From positions 10,410,001 to 10,474,000 of the forward strand of contig CM040090.1 of the NCBI GenBank assembly GCA_022496805.1: a stretch of 64,000 bases of DNA. Direction: 5' to 3'. Numbering within the stretch: position 1 is the first letter of the stretch; each line of letters opens with the position of its first letter. The notes beneath the pieces were generated by a model. The model had not been told where the DNA came from. It searched no databases and was given only the letters and a program-made list of their open reading frames with translations. A program made the translations under genes and the position numbers. This document shows positions 36,607 through 48,115 of this stretch, one piece after another. Origin of the DNA: Pohlia nutans. Its lineage: Eukaryota > Streptophyta > Bryopsida > Bryales > Mniaceae.

Positions 36607-37425
36607 CTCCTAAATGACCGGTCGACCATTTTTTGGTCGCAGCTCAAACAACAATGATTGCCCATGGTCAGGAAATGATGTCAAGCTTTGATTTTTTGTC
36701 AAAATTGGGCGTAGGGATCATGTTCTAGTACTGTTTGATACATTTCATTTGCAGTATTGAAGTTAAGTAAGGAATTTTTCAAAGACAAAAACCTCAATAC
36801 TGTCCTAGTGTTATAAAACTTACTATTTTGGAAAACCAATGATGTTATCCCATTTAAAAAATTTGCTTGTTAAAATTTTAGAATAAAATGTCTAGTTTTA
36901 ACTATTCATACCAAAATTCAAACTCTAAAAATAGATGTTGTAATTTTAGTGAATTTTAAATGGCAATGCTTTCAAAGTCATTAAATGAGCGTCTAAAATT
37001 GCTTATGGAAGTTTGACTGTACAGATAATTAATAAACATCATGCTTCTCATTCTCTCTTTTTTGAACTAAACTTCATCAAAGTTGCAAAAGTAACATTTT
37101 ATAAAACCATTAGGAGAAATTTGGGGTCCCTAAGGGACCCTGTAAGACAGCCCGTGTTAGGTGAACTGGCTGCCCAATTACCCCTCTCCATGATAACCCA
37201 TTGGTGCACGTCGCTGCCCGCTGACAGCGTCGGAAGCCGCAGTGCTGGCAGTGCCGATTCGCTTGACCCACGGAACTGCACTGATGGCGCCATTGGTGCA
37301 AGTGTGTAAAGTGCACGGTTTCGCCTCAAATTTTTAGCACGTGCCAAAGGCAAAGGCCCCTTTGTGACCCCAGATTTCTCCTAATGGTTTAGGTTTTGCT
37401 CTTACATCCTCTTTCATTTTCCAGT
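36603..37425 (+). mobile_element. TTAA element, family B, split by an insertion
   Basis: Starts TTAACTCCTAAATGACC with a perfect palindrome GACCATTTTTTGGTC 18 nt inside. It follows family B to AAAGTAACATTTTATA at about 37103, is interrupted by a separate inverted-repeat element, and resumes with GTTTTGCTCTTACATCC, equivalent to the family B sequence GTTTTGCCCTCACCCC. The right end is decayed. Confidence 0.65.
37104..37391. mobile_element. Inverted-repeat element nested in a family B element
   Basis: Termini AAACCATTAGGAGAAATTTG and ATTTCTCCTAATGGTTT, with GGGGTC and GACCCC just inside. It is GC-richer than its surroundings. The short open frames inside have no known domain. Confidence 0.7.
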
Positions 37426-37491
37426 TAAACAATAGAATTTAGAATGAAATAATGGTACACTTGCGTTCAACACTTTGAAAAATGATAATTC

Positions 37492-37701
37492 TCACTTTCA
37501 TTGAGAGTACCATGTTCTTTCTAACTAAAGAGAGTGACATGAAGTGGCATGCCATATTTATTATAAAGTTGCCATATGTCATTGGAACACTACATTCATT
37601 TTTTTCTTACGAGAACACTATATCTTCCTAAAATTAAATAGTATTTGGGTTTAGAAATAGTGTCTTGGAACACTAAATACGCCATTTAGTGTAGACAATC
37701 C
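37492..37701 (+). repeat. Repeat family O, copy 1
   Basis: Contains AGAGTGACATGAAGTGGCAT, AAGTTGCCATATGTCATT and ACACTAAATACGCCA, shared with the copy at 38846-39050. No clear termini. Confidence 0.65.
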
Positions 37702-38502
37702 AAGAAGCAATTGAAACTCTCTAATCTTTTTTTTGTTGACTGTATCTAAGGAAATGATTACTTCGTGCAAAATTTAGAAAAAAAATGTATATAGCAACTT
37801 TCCACAATTGTACTCAAACAAAATCTTGGTACAAATTCTTAATATTTTGTTATGTATTTTGTCTAAATAGTTATGTATTATAGGACAAAAGGAGTAATTT
37901 ATATCTGCCAAAGTAACTATGCTCACATGCCATTATAGGTGCACATACCATAGTCACGGGGAGGTCACTCCATTGTCAAGTAGAACACCACATGCAAGAC
38001 AAAAAAATCTACTTTTTCTAAGTTGCATCACAAAAATGGATCAAAATTTTATCAATTTTTTTTTATGAGTAGATATACACAATATCTATTACATACTAAA
38101 AATTCATAACAAAAATCTGATGATTTGTTTTTTTAATAAAACATACCGTTTCTAACTAGAATGACGCAAAATTGAACTAAAAAAATTACTATAAAAAATA
38201 AATATGGCTAAAATTTTCAAAAAAATATACAAAAGATGTTATCAATGGTTATGTATATGTAGAAAAAATATCATAAAATTTAAAGTTATCTATGCCATAT
38301 AATATAGGGGTAGCAAACTTGTATCGCTCGTGGTGTTCAACTTGACTATGGGGTGACCCCCCCCGGTGACCATAGTGCATCATACACTAATAAAATAGAA
38401 TCAGTGGTGTAGTATCACCACATTGAATAGCGTATTTAGTGTCCGGGGAGAATTGATGTATTTTACCACATTCATTCATAGGTGGAGAGAAACATTAAAA
38501 AA

Positions 38503-38583
38503 AATTGGAGTCTCTAAGAGAATTTGGGGTCTCTAAGAAAATTGGGTTCTCTAAGAGAAAAATTGGGGTCTCTAAGAGAATAG
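38503..38583 (+). repeat. Short minisatellite
   Basis: Four imperfect copies of a unit of about 20 bp containing GGGGTCTCTAAGAGAA. Confidence 0.75.
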
Positions 38584-38845
38584 GAAAGATAAATTATTAA
38601 TTTAAAACAAAAAACCCAATTTGACAAGGATAGTCGCCGTCCATGTCACATTGGATTTTATTTTAACATTATTATTATTTAAATAAATAAATTATTTTTA
38701 TACAAACATTCTTTTTTTTTCTTTTTCTTTTTGCAGGAGATGTGTTGATGCAAATCTCAAATAGAAGGGGCCTCTTGAAGACCCCCATTTTTTTCTAATG
38801 TAGTGCCCTTTGACATTACATAGGAGTTGGCCACTTGTCAATCTC

Positions 38846-39050
38846 CCTTTCATTGAGAGTGTTATGTTCTTTTTAAATAATGAGAGTGACATGAGGTGGC
38901 ATGACAAACTTATTATGAAGTTGCCATATGTCATTAGAACACTGCATTCATTCATTTTTTTCTTACGAAGACACTGTATCTCCTTAAAATTAAATAGTGT
39001 TCAAGTTGGGAAATAGTGTCCGAGGACACTAAATACCCCATTCACTGTAG
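38846..39050 (+). repeat. Repeat family O, copy 2
   Basis: Second copy of the repeat at 37492-37701, sharing CATTGAGAGTGTTATGTTCT, AAGTTGCCATATGTCATT and ACACTAAATACCCCA. Confidence 0.65.
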
Positions 39051-39281
39051 TATACCGGGCTATCACAATCTGCATGTCATACCAAATAATTATTCATTTA
39101 TTTTGAAAAAAATGCTTTTCAACAAATATCAATTCTACAATTATTCTCCAAGATTCTCTCTTTTTCACCAATCAAAACATAATTCTTTTTGGAAAATTAA
39201 ATTTTTAAAGATTTGGGCTTCTCTTTTTATAATTTTATTTTGGTCAATCCTAACAACCGATTACGATAGTTATGCAGTGGG

Positions 39282-40093
39282 TCAACCCTTTAGTGCCCAG
39301 GGTACTGTAGCTCAGAGCCCTGGATTTCAGTAGATTTTTCCACTGTGGTTGAGACTACCAGAAATAGAATGTGTTAAATTAGAAAGTAACCATACAATTC
39401 TATTCTCAACTCGAGAGCACACATTTTATTAAAATTTGAGAATCATCCGATGGTGGGATCGGAAGATTATAGTATGTATTTGAACTGTATAATGCACGCT
39501 CAAAAACGAGATTTTGGGGGGTGTGCGACTTCAAAGTTAAATAGAATTTGAGGTAAATTTTCAAAAATGAAAGTAAAGAAGTTCAGCTATGCCCTATGTC
39601 AACACCTCTCCGTTGCAATCTTTCATATCAAAAATAGACGCACACATAATTATTGTGAGATTTATAAGTGAAAGTGACTTATCCATGTACGGTTTAGGAC
39701 AAAATTTTATACGTTGAAAATTGACAGGAGTGGGTACATTGGTCAAGATCGGATTACACACACTAATGGAAGATGAAGAAGAGAACACAATCTAAAAAAA
39801 TAAAACAAGATAACAAACTTCTAAACACAAGAAATACTACAAAATACATATGTTGTATTTGTAAGTATTTACTGTATTTTCAAGTATTTGCGGTATTTTT
39901 GCGTTCTGTTGATAGGTATTTTGATAATTGCACAATTCCAAATTGAAAATTTCTTTTTCTGGAAGATGCGTAATGTATGTGCGCAAATCTAAACTTCAAA
40001 ACTGAAGTTCCAATTCTTCACGGATTCTCTGCTAATTGCATTTCGGACGTTGTAATGACCATAATGTGGTTTGCTGGGCACTAAAGGGCTAAG
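39282..40093. mobile_element. Large TTAA-like element with degenerate flanks
   Basis: Termini CCCTTTAGTGCCCAG and CTGGGCACTAAAGGG form a perfect 15-bp inverted repeat. The flanks are TCAA and CTAA rather than TTAA. A CCAGGG...GCCCTGG hairpin overlaps the left end. At about 810 bp it is the longest of the group. No transposase-like frame. Confidence 0.65.
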
Positions 40094-40269
40094 CGATCAT
40101 GGTCACGACAAGTGCCTGATGAGCCAACATATGCCAACAAGAGCTCCCACAAGAAACGTGCCCCAGTAAACAACCAGCGATGCCAAAACTGATTCATGAA
40201 CTTGCCTTCAGTTTCTGGGTCAATGACATTGAAACTGCTCTCCACTTTCACACATGAAGTACCAACTTT
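40081..40269 (-). pseudogene. Unrecognised coding-like stretch, 62 codons
   Basis: A minus-strand frame open between stops reads like a protein exon: SSFNVIDPETEGKF, FMNQFWHRWLFTGARFLWEL and LLLAYVGSSG. I do not recognise the family. It has no usable start codon at its beginning, and it ends at a TAG that lies in the terminal repeat of the neighbouring element (39282-40093). It may be an exon of an unrecognised gene, a captured gene fragment, or chance. Confidence 0.3.
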
Positions 40270-40379
40270 TCAACAAAATGCTGCAGGGATATTTTTCTTG
40301 CTGCGTGCTTTTCCAGTCACACTACTACCGGTTTTGTGCACGCCAGCCACACGCACCCTGGAATGTGGTCAGATAACGG

Positions 40380-40700
40380 AAAAATGGATAGAACCATCCA
40401 TACATCCATATATACATATATTCTCATCCATAAAATTATCTATTATAAGGTACTTTCATTCAAATATTAGCGATTTTAGTATTCTTTCATTCAAGTAATG
40501 GCAATTTTAGTATTTTGGGAGAGGACTTTGTCAAATTTGCTCATTTTTTCTAGTGTAAAAGTAACCACTTCCAAATGGATAGAATCATCCAGTCAATCAT
40601 CCATCCATCCATATATCCATCCATATATAAGCACTTTTTTTTCCTCATCCATCAAATAATCTATTATAAGGTACTTTCATCCAAATACTAGAGATTTTAG
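40380..40700 (+). repeat. Diverged direct duplication with CCAT repeats
   Basis: Two copies about 200 bp apart share AAATGGATAGAA, TATAAGGTACTTTCAT and ATTCTTTCATTCAA. The second contains a (CCAT)n run near 40590-40625. Noncoding. Confidence 0.7.
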
Positions 40701-41125
40701 TATTCTTTCATTCAAATAATGACAATTTTAGTATTTTTGGAGAGGACTTTGATCATTTTTTCTAGCGTAAAAGTAGCCACTTCCAAAATCAAGGAAGATT
40801 TTGACAAAAATTCTCAAAAAAATTTGGTTGGTGCACACTATACACCTAGATGGTCAGTAAAACCATGATCATGTAGGACATTGTCCACAAAATATTTTCG
40901 TTAGTAAAAAAATCCCATTTAGAGATCACATGGAAATTTCATATTAAATGTGTTATGGATAAACATGATAAGGTGAAAATTGTGTTATGTTGTTGTCAAC
41001 GGGACGTTTTCATGTTGTTCCTAATGGGGTTTTTACTAGTTTTCCAAAAATAAATTTGAAATTTTTGAAATTTTACTTTTTATAAAGTGAAAAAAGAGCA
41101 TTGAAGAATATTTACGATTATTTCA

Positions 41126-41638
41126 GGGGCGCTTTACACTAGGGACCAAGAGCCATGACCAAGGATTTCTAAAATCTGAGATTGGCCAATAAAGTGTTCT
41201 TGGTCCCATTTGGCTTTACACTACCTTGAAAAAAGGAGAATGACCACTAACTTTGAGGTCCCCAAAGTATACTAAATTTTCCATAGTGGATAATGTTTTC
41301 ATGGTCTCCTAGATTATAGTTGAGTCGAAGCAAATGCCTCGACTCAACTACAATCTAGGAGACCATGGGGCTTAAAAATCATTGACTGATAGTGTTCAAT
41401 TATTTTAAGAGAAAGGAGGAAAAAGGGAGGGTAAAAGAAAATTGATGAGGATTTATATTAGAAAATTGAGCTTAAACTTGTCCCGGTCTAAATCCACTTT
41501 ACACTACAAGGGGTGACCAAGCCACTTAAAATTCAATTTTTGATTTTTCATGGTCACGGCTCTTGACCAAGAGCCATGACTATGAAAATGATTTAATTTT
41601 CTTGGTCACGGCTCTTGGTTCATAGTGTAAAGCGCCCC
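41126..41638. mobile_element. PIF/Harbinger-like miniature element, family J, copy 1
   Basis: Termini GGGGCGCTTTACACTA and TAGTGTAAAGCGCCCC with a 3-bp duplication TCA on each side (41123-41125 and 41639-41641). Subterminal GACCAAGAGCC is mirrored at both ends. It carries a strong internal hairpin at 41300-41367. Noncoding. TNA duplications are typical of the PIF/Harbinger group; the assignment is inference. Confidence 0.78.
41300..41367. repeat. Hairpin inside the family J element
   Basis: Arms CATGGTCTCCTAGATTATAG and CTACAATCTAGGAGACCATG continue to TTGAGTCGA and TCGACTCAA, with a 10-base loop. Arms are about 29 bp with one mismatch. Confidence 0.8.
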
Positions 41639-42144
41639 TCATCAAGCAAACCTTTATTTTCATTTTCATTTTTTTTGTAATTTTAAAGATTGAATAAAAT
41701 AGAGAATAGATTTCAATATGGCTTTTTTATTACTCCTTCGTCCCATATCATAGTACCATAGTTGGGTTGCCAAAAAATAATTCAAAAAATAAAAAATGTA
41801 AGTAACCGGAAATTATGAGGACCAAAAAACAAAAATATAATAAACTGTTTTCGGCTATGTTTTGCTATTTCTAAGCTATTTTGGGTCATTTTAGGCCATT
41901 TTTAATCAATTTTTGCTCAAAAACAAAAACTAAGAAATTCGTTGTTTGAGGAATGAACCTCATTTTTCAAAAAATATTAAATATTCTTTTGCAAGGTGTT
42001 GACCCAACTATGGTACTACGGTATTAACCTACTTGTACCGTGGAAATAGAAGACTTAATTCTTCCAATGGTGTGGACCCTGAGCCAATAGGAATAGTAGT
42101 TTGAGCAAACATGAAGCTTGTTGAGGAAAAAATTGACAAAGGAA

Positions 42145-42729
42145 TTAACCCATTAGTGCACAAGGGTTTTCTTAAGATGCTACATGCATTGTGATGTCCA
42201 TCTTACTCAACTTATATGAGCTACAATCTTTAAATATATGTATAGCACAATAATAAGACAACTTCCATACGGATAATTTTTGGAAAAATGCTACGAATAT
42301 TTAATAATCAATTTATGAGAATTATCTTTGAAAATTCATAAAAAATACATGTGTAGTCATTTTCATTTGGAATGAAGTATGATAAGTTAAAAACATTGGG
42401 TTTGTATCGTGGTTAGCTTGTTTAACTTAAAGCTAATATTATTTGATTAAAAACCCAAAGATTCAATCCCGAACAAAATTTCAAAATTGTGACAATTTAA
42501 GATGCTGTCACTTTGAGTGCTTTAGAAGAAAATCAATAAACTTTTTTTCAAATTTTCTTTTTGGAAAGATTGATCAGTTTCAATATCCACAAGGAAACAT
42601 AAAATCACACTCAATTTTTTTAATATGTATTTGCAAAAGTTATGAACATTTAAAGAAGGTTGAACTTTTTTTTAAACTCTGAAATCTTGGATTCGCCGAA
42701 TATGGTCAATTAGGCAGTTAGGGGGTTAA
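42145..42729 (+). mobile_element. TTAA element, family H
   Basis: Bounded by TTAA at 42145-42148 and 42726-42729, with ends CCCATTAGTGCAC and GGCAGTTAGGGGG. Noncoding. The inverted repeat is short and imperfect, so the family is assigned from boundaries and length. Confidence 0.65.
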
Positions 42730-42760
42730 AAAGCTCAATATAGGACACAAGGAGCAGTAC

Positions 42761-42876
42761 TTTACAACAATTGAAATGGATTGAATTATTTAAGACGGTA
42801 GGTTAAAAGCATCTCTAATTTACAACAATTGAAATGGATTGAATTATTTAAGACGGTAGGTTAAAAGCATCTCTAA
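42761..42876 (+). repeat. Recent 58-bp tandem duplication
   Basis: Two essentially identical copies of a 58-bp unit beginning TTTACAACAATTGAAATGG. The near-identity suggests a recent event or an assembly artefact. Confidence 0.9.
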
Positions 42877-42970
42877 TTGTGGCTCGCTAAACTTGAATGA
42901 CCCTTCAAAATATTCCAAAATACAAAGAGCCTAAAATAAGTGTCCCACTCAAGGCACTTCCATAATTAAA

Positions 42971-43374
42971 CGGGCGGTTTACACCACGGACCAAGAACTC
43001 GTCCCATGTAGATGTAAAATTTGTGATTGGCTCCATCAACTCGTCCCGAGATAATTTGAGTTTACACTACAAGGAAAAAAGAAAAGTGACCAAATGAGTT
43101 GAGGTTCTCAAAAGGCTTAGAAATAAGCCTAGTGGATAATGTTGAAGGGTCCCTCGGATTTTGTGGTGAGAGAGGCAAAAGGGTTCTCTCATTGCCGAAC
43201 GAGGAGACCATGGGCTTAAATGCCGTTTTATTATTTTTTAAAGTCCCAGTCCAAGTTCATTTTACACTAGGGAGAGGCCCGAGGGCTTTAAAAATTACAT
43301 TTTTTTGAAGTGTGACCATGGAATTAATTCATTTTCCTTGGTCACGGCTCTTGGTCCGTAGTGAAAACCGCCCC
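42971..43374. mobile_element. PIF/Harbinger-like miniature element, family J, copy 2
   Basis: Termini GGGCGGTTTACACCAC and GTGAAAACCGCCCC, with GGACCAAGA and CTTGGTCC just inside, as in the copy at 41126-41638. Possible TAA flanks. Confidence 0.7.
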
Positions 43375-43762
43375 TAATTAGAAAACCAATCACGAACCAC
43401 CACATGCAAAGTCATTGAACAAAAGCCTTGTTCACAACAATAAATACACACCTAAAAACAATTTAGAGAAGACTCGCTATATAGAAAATTTTGAGAGTGT
43501 TGCCTTGATTTTTGAAAACACCCTCCTTCCTTTTCATCCTTTAGTATTTGGCAAGTTATCCATGCTTGAAGTGTCCCGTTGGAAAAAACTCTACTGACTG
43601 ATTCTTTTCACACTAGAGGTTGTCACACCTCCTCGGAGAAAGGAGAATGGGAGAAAGGAAAATGAGGAAAAAGAAGAGCCAATAGAATAGCTTCTCCATG
43701 GAGAATGTGTGACAGCCTTTTTGTGGTTTGTGGAGATTGAGAATGAAAAATAGAGGTTGTTA

Positions 43763-44177
43763 GAGCAAGCCCAACAGTTCCAAAGAAAATATGTGCGCCT
43801 AGCATTAATTTGAGGGCCATTTTTAACTTAGAGGAATTTCAAACAAGAAGTAGCCCAACAAGATTCCTGGAGCAAACACCAAGGCAACTTATAAAACGAA
43901 GATTTCATGAAAGTAACTTGATGACCTTTAAGCACGAGCTGGTGAATAGTCTTCAAGCTCGTTACTTAATTGTTGATTGAGCATCTTTGCCTGCTTGACG
44001 TGAGAAATTTGCTTGCATCAAAGCTTCTGTAGATGGTGGAAAAACCTCAAACTTTGACTCCAAAAACTATATTTTAGCGTTAGTGGGTAGTTGCTGGGCC
44101 AAACTTTGAAGCAAGTGGGGATAACTACACCAATCTTGGCGTTGGTCCCTCCAAAACACCTGATGTTGGGCATACTC
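43763..44177. mobile_element. PIF/Harbinger-like miniature element, family P, copy 1
   Basis: Termini GAGCAAGCCCAACAG and CTGATGTTGGGCATACTC, flanked by TTA on both sides (43760-43762 and 44178-44180). A truncated reverse copy is at 59388-59559. Noncoding. Confidence 0.75.
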
Positions 44178-44205
44178 TTAGTTGGTTACTCATCCTCCGA
44201 GCATG

Positions 44206-44280
44206 GGCCATTCTCCATTCTTCATTCTCCGAGAACCATTCTCCAAGAACCATTCTCCATTCTCCATTCTTCATTCTTCA
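44206..44280 (+). repeat. CCATTCTC minisatellite
   Basis: Degenerate repeats of CCATTCTC and CATTCTTCATT. Related GAGAATGG sequences occur on the other strand at 43640-43720. Confidence 0.6.
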
Positions 44281-44819
44281 CCCGTGGAGGAGAAATATGA
44301 AATTCTTCAATCTTCAAAGAATGGGTCATTCGCCATTCAAGGAGAGCGTGCCACGTTCCCATTCTCCATTCTTTAGGAATGAAAAGAAAGAGGTGAGACA
44401 CCCCCCTACTGAAGACTGAGGGGGGAATTTCCGGGAAGCACCCTAGGATATGGTCCCAGGGCACCTGATGAATGATGAAAGTCATGAAAACGAGTCTGTG
44501 GAAACCAGAGCCCTAGATGCTCAAGAATATATGGGGCAGGGAGGAGAATTGTTGTGCAAAAGGTCTACAAGAAGTGGGCTTTTTCCCGTGTCTTTTTCTC
44601 CCCTTCACGCCTTGAAACTTGAAAGCCAGAGTCACGGCGACTTTTACAGTCAACCGAGCCGGCACGAAGAGCTGATTTTCCACCGGTGATTTTTCGCATA
44701 AAGCGGACCAAACAGGAAACCAGGTCCCCATTTGCAACACTCTCGTCACTTCTTCATCACTTGTCAAACCTTTGATACGCAGCGCACAGCCGAGCATTCG
44801 CTACTAGTGCGCCTCCCCT

Positions 44820-46052
44820 GACGTTTTGTGCGGCGTTTTGCGGTTCGGCTCCCAGGCGGCGCCTTGCTTGCTGACGGATTGAAGTGGAAGGTACTCCCTG
44901 ACTCCCTGACTCCCTGGCCCGTTTTGCGCAATTGGGTTTCCAGTTTCGTGGCGTCAGTTTGTGTACGTTGGGTGATGATCTGCCGTCACGCGCCGGCGAC
45001 GTTTGGGTATTATGCGCTTCGATGTGTCAGGGTTTTGGGACATAGACAGTGCTCCCCTATTGCACGCCGCGGCGAGTAGCACATTGCGGCGTTCGATCTG
45101 CGCTTTGAGAATTTTTGTGGAGACGTGGGTTTCGGAAACAGAGGGTTGGGCTCGTGACCCGTGACAGTTGGTGTCAATCGTAGGCATTGTGTTGGTTGTC
45201 TAATTCGGTGGAAGGAATCTGCTTGTCTGGGGTCTGAGAATGTCGTGAATGTTTCTCTTTCTCTCTCGATTTTATGGAAGTGCGGATATCGTTATGAGCG
45301 AGGTCTTCTTTAATTTTTTGTGTTTCTTGAATGCCTGGCATCGAATTACCAGCAGCTTTGCTACGTGGTAAGGGGAAGCCCCTCGACGAGGAGAATCGTG
45401 TTGTTGTGCAATTGTCCAAATTGGTTAACTTTAGAGGGCGAGGGCGTGGGGCACTTGGCAATGCAACCACGTGCTCCATCTTGTGTTGGTGTTGGCTGCT
45501 TTGAAGCCGTCAGATGGTTTCATCGGAATCGGGAGCGTCTGCAGTCTTATCCTTTGCAGTTTGCTGCAGAGGTTGAGAGCAGTGGTCTGAGAGATAGAGA
45601 GAGAGAAAGAGCTTCGTGGGAAGAGAGTTTACATGTCGTCCCACATTTGTGCCGGAGAAAAAGTTGGTTTCGTCTTCTGAGTGTGCTTCTGCGCAGTGCC
45701 CTGTTGGATTTAAGTTACTTATATGGTGGTTAAGTTACTTATGAGGGAATTAATAGACCAAGCGTCTATGACTAAGTTGCTCATTAGGTTACTTGTGAAG
45801 GAACTGATAAATCAAGCGTCTATGACTCCCAAGTCAGTTAGAACACCAAACTATTAGTCTAATTAGTCTATACATATTCTAAGTGTAGATAGTACTAGGA
45901 CTACAATTGTGGCTTGCTGGGTGAAGGAGATCTCACTTCTGTGGTTGGGTGGCGAGTCACACAACCTTTTGTGCACTTAATCTTTCTTAATATTTCATGC
46001 CCGGCCGTAATTTTGCAGGCTACAGGGCAGTAGAATCAGCAAGTGCTCCGGG
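44820..46052 (+). promoter_or_regulatory. Leader region of DAHP synthase with probable leader intron
   Basis: GC-rich sequence upstream of the DAHP synthase ATG. A donor GAAGTGGAAG|GTACTC at 44890/44891 and an acceptor TTTTGCAG|GCTACAG at 46018/46019 would define a leader intron of about 1.1 kb, leaving 34 nt of leader before the ATG. The open frames at 45320-45733 are then intronic and have no known domain. A short local repeat, AAGTTACTTATATGG / AAGTTACTTATGAGG, occurs near 45720. Confidence 0.5.
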
Positions 46053-48115
46053 ATGGCTCTTGTCAGCCGAACGCTGGTGACTCCGCGGGTGGAGACCCTG
46101 TCCACGCTGCCAAGTGGTGTGAACAAGAGCGCTTCCGTCAGGAGGGCGACGCAAATCAGCGCCTCTCTAACAAATGGAGGTGCAAGTGTGGCCAAGGCAG
46201 TGAAGGCCGTGGAGTCCTTGAAGCAGAACGTAGCCAAAGGTAAAGTTGGAGATCCGGATACTGCAACAGTAATGGATCGTGATCATGTAATGTGACGATT
46301 TGGTGTAATTGTTGCACATAGCATAATTAGGCAGGTTGTTGTCAGGCGATCCGTGTCCTGCCTGTGGAGAGCGTAATCACTCTCTTCGTTTGTGAAATTT
46401 CCGTTTGTGATTGGTTTCGGGTGTGCGTGTTGTACAGAGGATTTGCCCGGCACCAAGAAGGACTGGTCGCCCAGCAGCTGGAGGAACAAGGTGGCTCTGC
46501 AGCAGCCGACGTACCCGGACGCGGAGAGCCTGGCGCGGGTTGAGAGTGTGCTGGGAGACTTCCCGCCTCTGGTGTTCGCCGGAGAGGCCCGGAGCTTGGA
46601 AGAGCGGCTGGGAGAGGCTGCTCTGGGCAATGCGTTCTTGCTGCAGGGTGGGGACTGTGCGGAGAGCTTCAAGGAGTTCAACGCCAACAACATCCGGGAC
46701 ACGTTCCGAGTGATCCTGCAGATGGGCGTGGTGCTCATGTTCGGAGGCCAAATGCCTGTCGTTAAGGTACGACCGCTCACTGCCTTTCTCCCGTGTTTTC
46801 TCACTCATTATCCTTTTTGTTGCAAATAGAGATGCAGAGATGTTTTGTGAAATGGGGGGGACATGTGTGAGCAGAGCGGGTGATTGATAGAATGACTGTT
46901 GACATGCGTGAACAGGTTGGAAGAATGGCCGGACAGTTTGCGAAGCCTCGGTCCAGCGACACAGAGACCGTGAACGGGGTGGAGTTGCCGAGCTACCGAG
47001 GTGACAACATCAATGCTGACCTGCCGACAATGGAGGCGCGCGTGCCAGACCCGGAGCGCATGGTGCACGCTTACAGCCAAGCCGCGGCAACGCTGAACCT
47101 GTTGAGGGCGTTTGCCACGGGAGGTTTTGCAGCTATGCAGCGCGTGACGCAGTGGAACCTGGACTTTGCGGCCAAAGGTGCGCAGGGCGACCGGTACCGG
47201 GAGCTGGCGCACCGTGTGGACGAGGCTCTGGGGTTCATGGCGGCGTGTGGGCTGACACTGGACCACCCGGTGATGACGTCGACGCAGTTCTGGACGTCGC
47301 ACGAGTGCCTGCTGCTGCCTTACGAGCAAGCGCTTACGCGCGAGGACTCGACGACAGGGCTTTCATACGACTGCTCAGCGCATATGCTGTGGATTGGCGA
47401 GCGCACCCGGCAGCTGGACGGCGCGCACATCGAGTTCCTGCGCGGCGTGGCCAACCCGCTGGGCGTGAAGGTGAGCGACAAGATGCAGCCAGAGGACCTT
47501 GTGACCCTGTGCAACATCCTGAACCCGGAGAACAAGCCTGGGCGGCTGACAGTGATTGTGCGCATGGGCGCCAGCAAGCTCCGGGAGAAATTCCCGGCGC
47601 TCGTTCGGGCCGTGCGGCAGGCAGGGTGCATTGTGACGTGGGTGAGTGACCCCATGCACGGCAACACTGTGAAGGCACCCTCAGGCCTCAAGACGCGCCC
47701 CTTCGATGCCATCCTGGTAAAAACAATGCACCATGTCCTTGGCTGCTGAAGCTTTTCATGATCTAGATTCTGTTTGTACACGAATGCAGCAGTGGTGTTG
47801 AATGATTGTTCATCATGGATGCAGGAGGAGGTGAAGGCGTTCTTCGACGTGCACGACCAGGAGGGCACGCACGCAGGCGGTGTGCACCTGGAGATGACGG
47901 GACAGGACGTGACGGAATGCGTTGGTGGAGGCCGCGAGTTGACGTACGAGGATCTGAGCTCGCGCTACCACACGCACTGTGACCCGCGTCTGAATGCGTC
48001 GCAGGCGCTGGAGTTGGCATTCATCATCGCGGAGCGGCTGCGGAGGCGGCGGCTGGCTGGAGCCAACAACACCTTCCTCCAGAGTATCACCTCGCAGCTC
48101 AGCGGCGTATTCTAG
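46053..48115 (+). CDS. DHS: 3-deoxy-D-arabino-heptulosonate 7-phosphate synthase, class II (plastid)
   Basis: First enzyme of the shikimate pathway: condenses phosphoenolpyruvate with erythrose 4-phosphate to DAHP in the plastid, feeding aromatic amino acid and phenylpropanoid synthesis. Four exons: 46053-46239, 46438-46766, 46916-47716 and 47825-48115; phases agree and give 535 aa, near the plant norm. Residues 1 to about 62 are Ser, Thr, Val and Ala rich with few acids, as in a transit peptide. Class II motifs: [11 protein letters not shown] (metal-binding Cys), [84 protein letters not shown] and [19 protein letters not shown]. Coding exons are markedly GC-rich compared with the surroundings, which produces long antisense shadow frames. 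Complete; no missing catalytic element noticed. Confidence 0.97.

Noticed and set aside
45320..45733. 137-codon plus-strand frame before DAHP synthase
   Set aside because: It lies within the inferred leader intron, has no recognised domain and no splice logic linking it to the enzyme.
46283..48020. Several minus-strand frames of 77-182 codons over DAHP synthase
   Set aside because: They lie opposite GC-rich exons of a well-supported enzyme and contain no domain.
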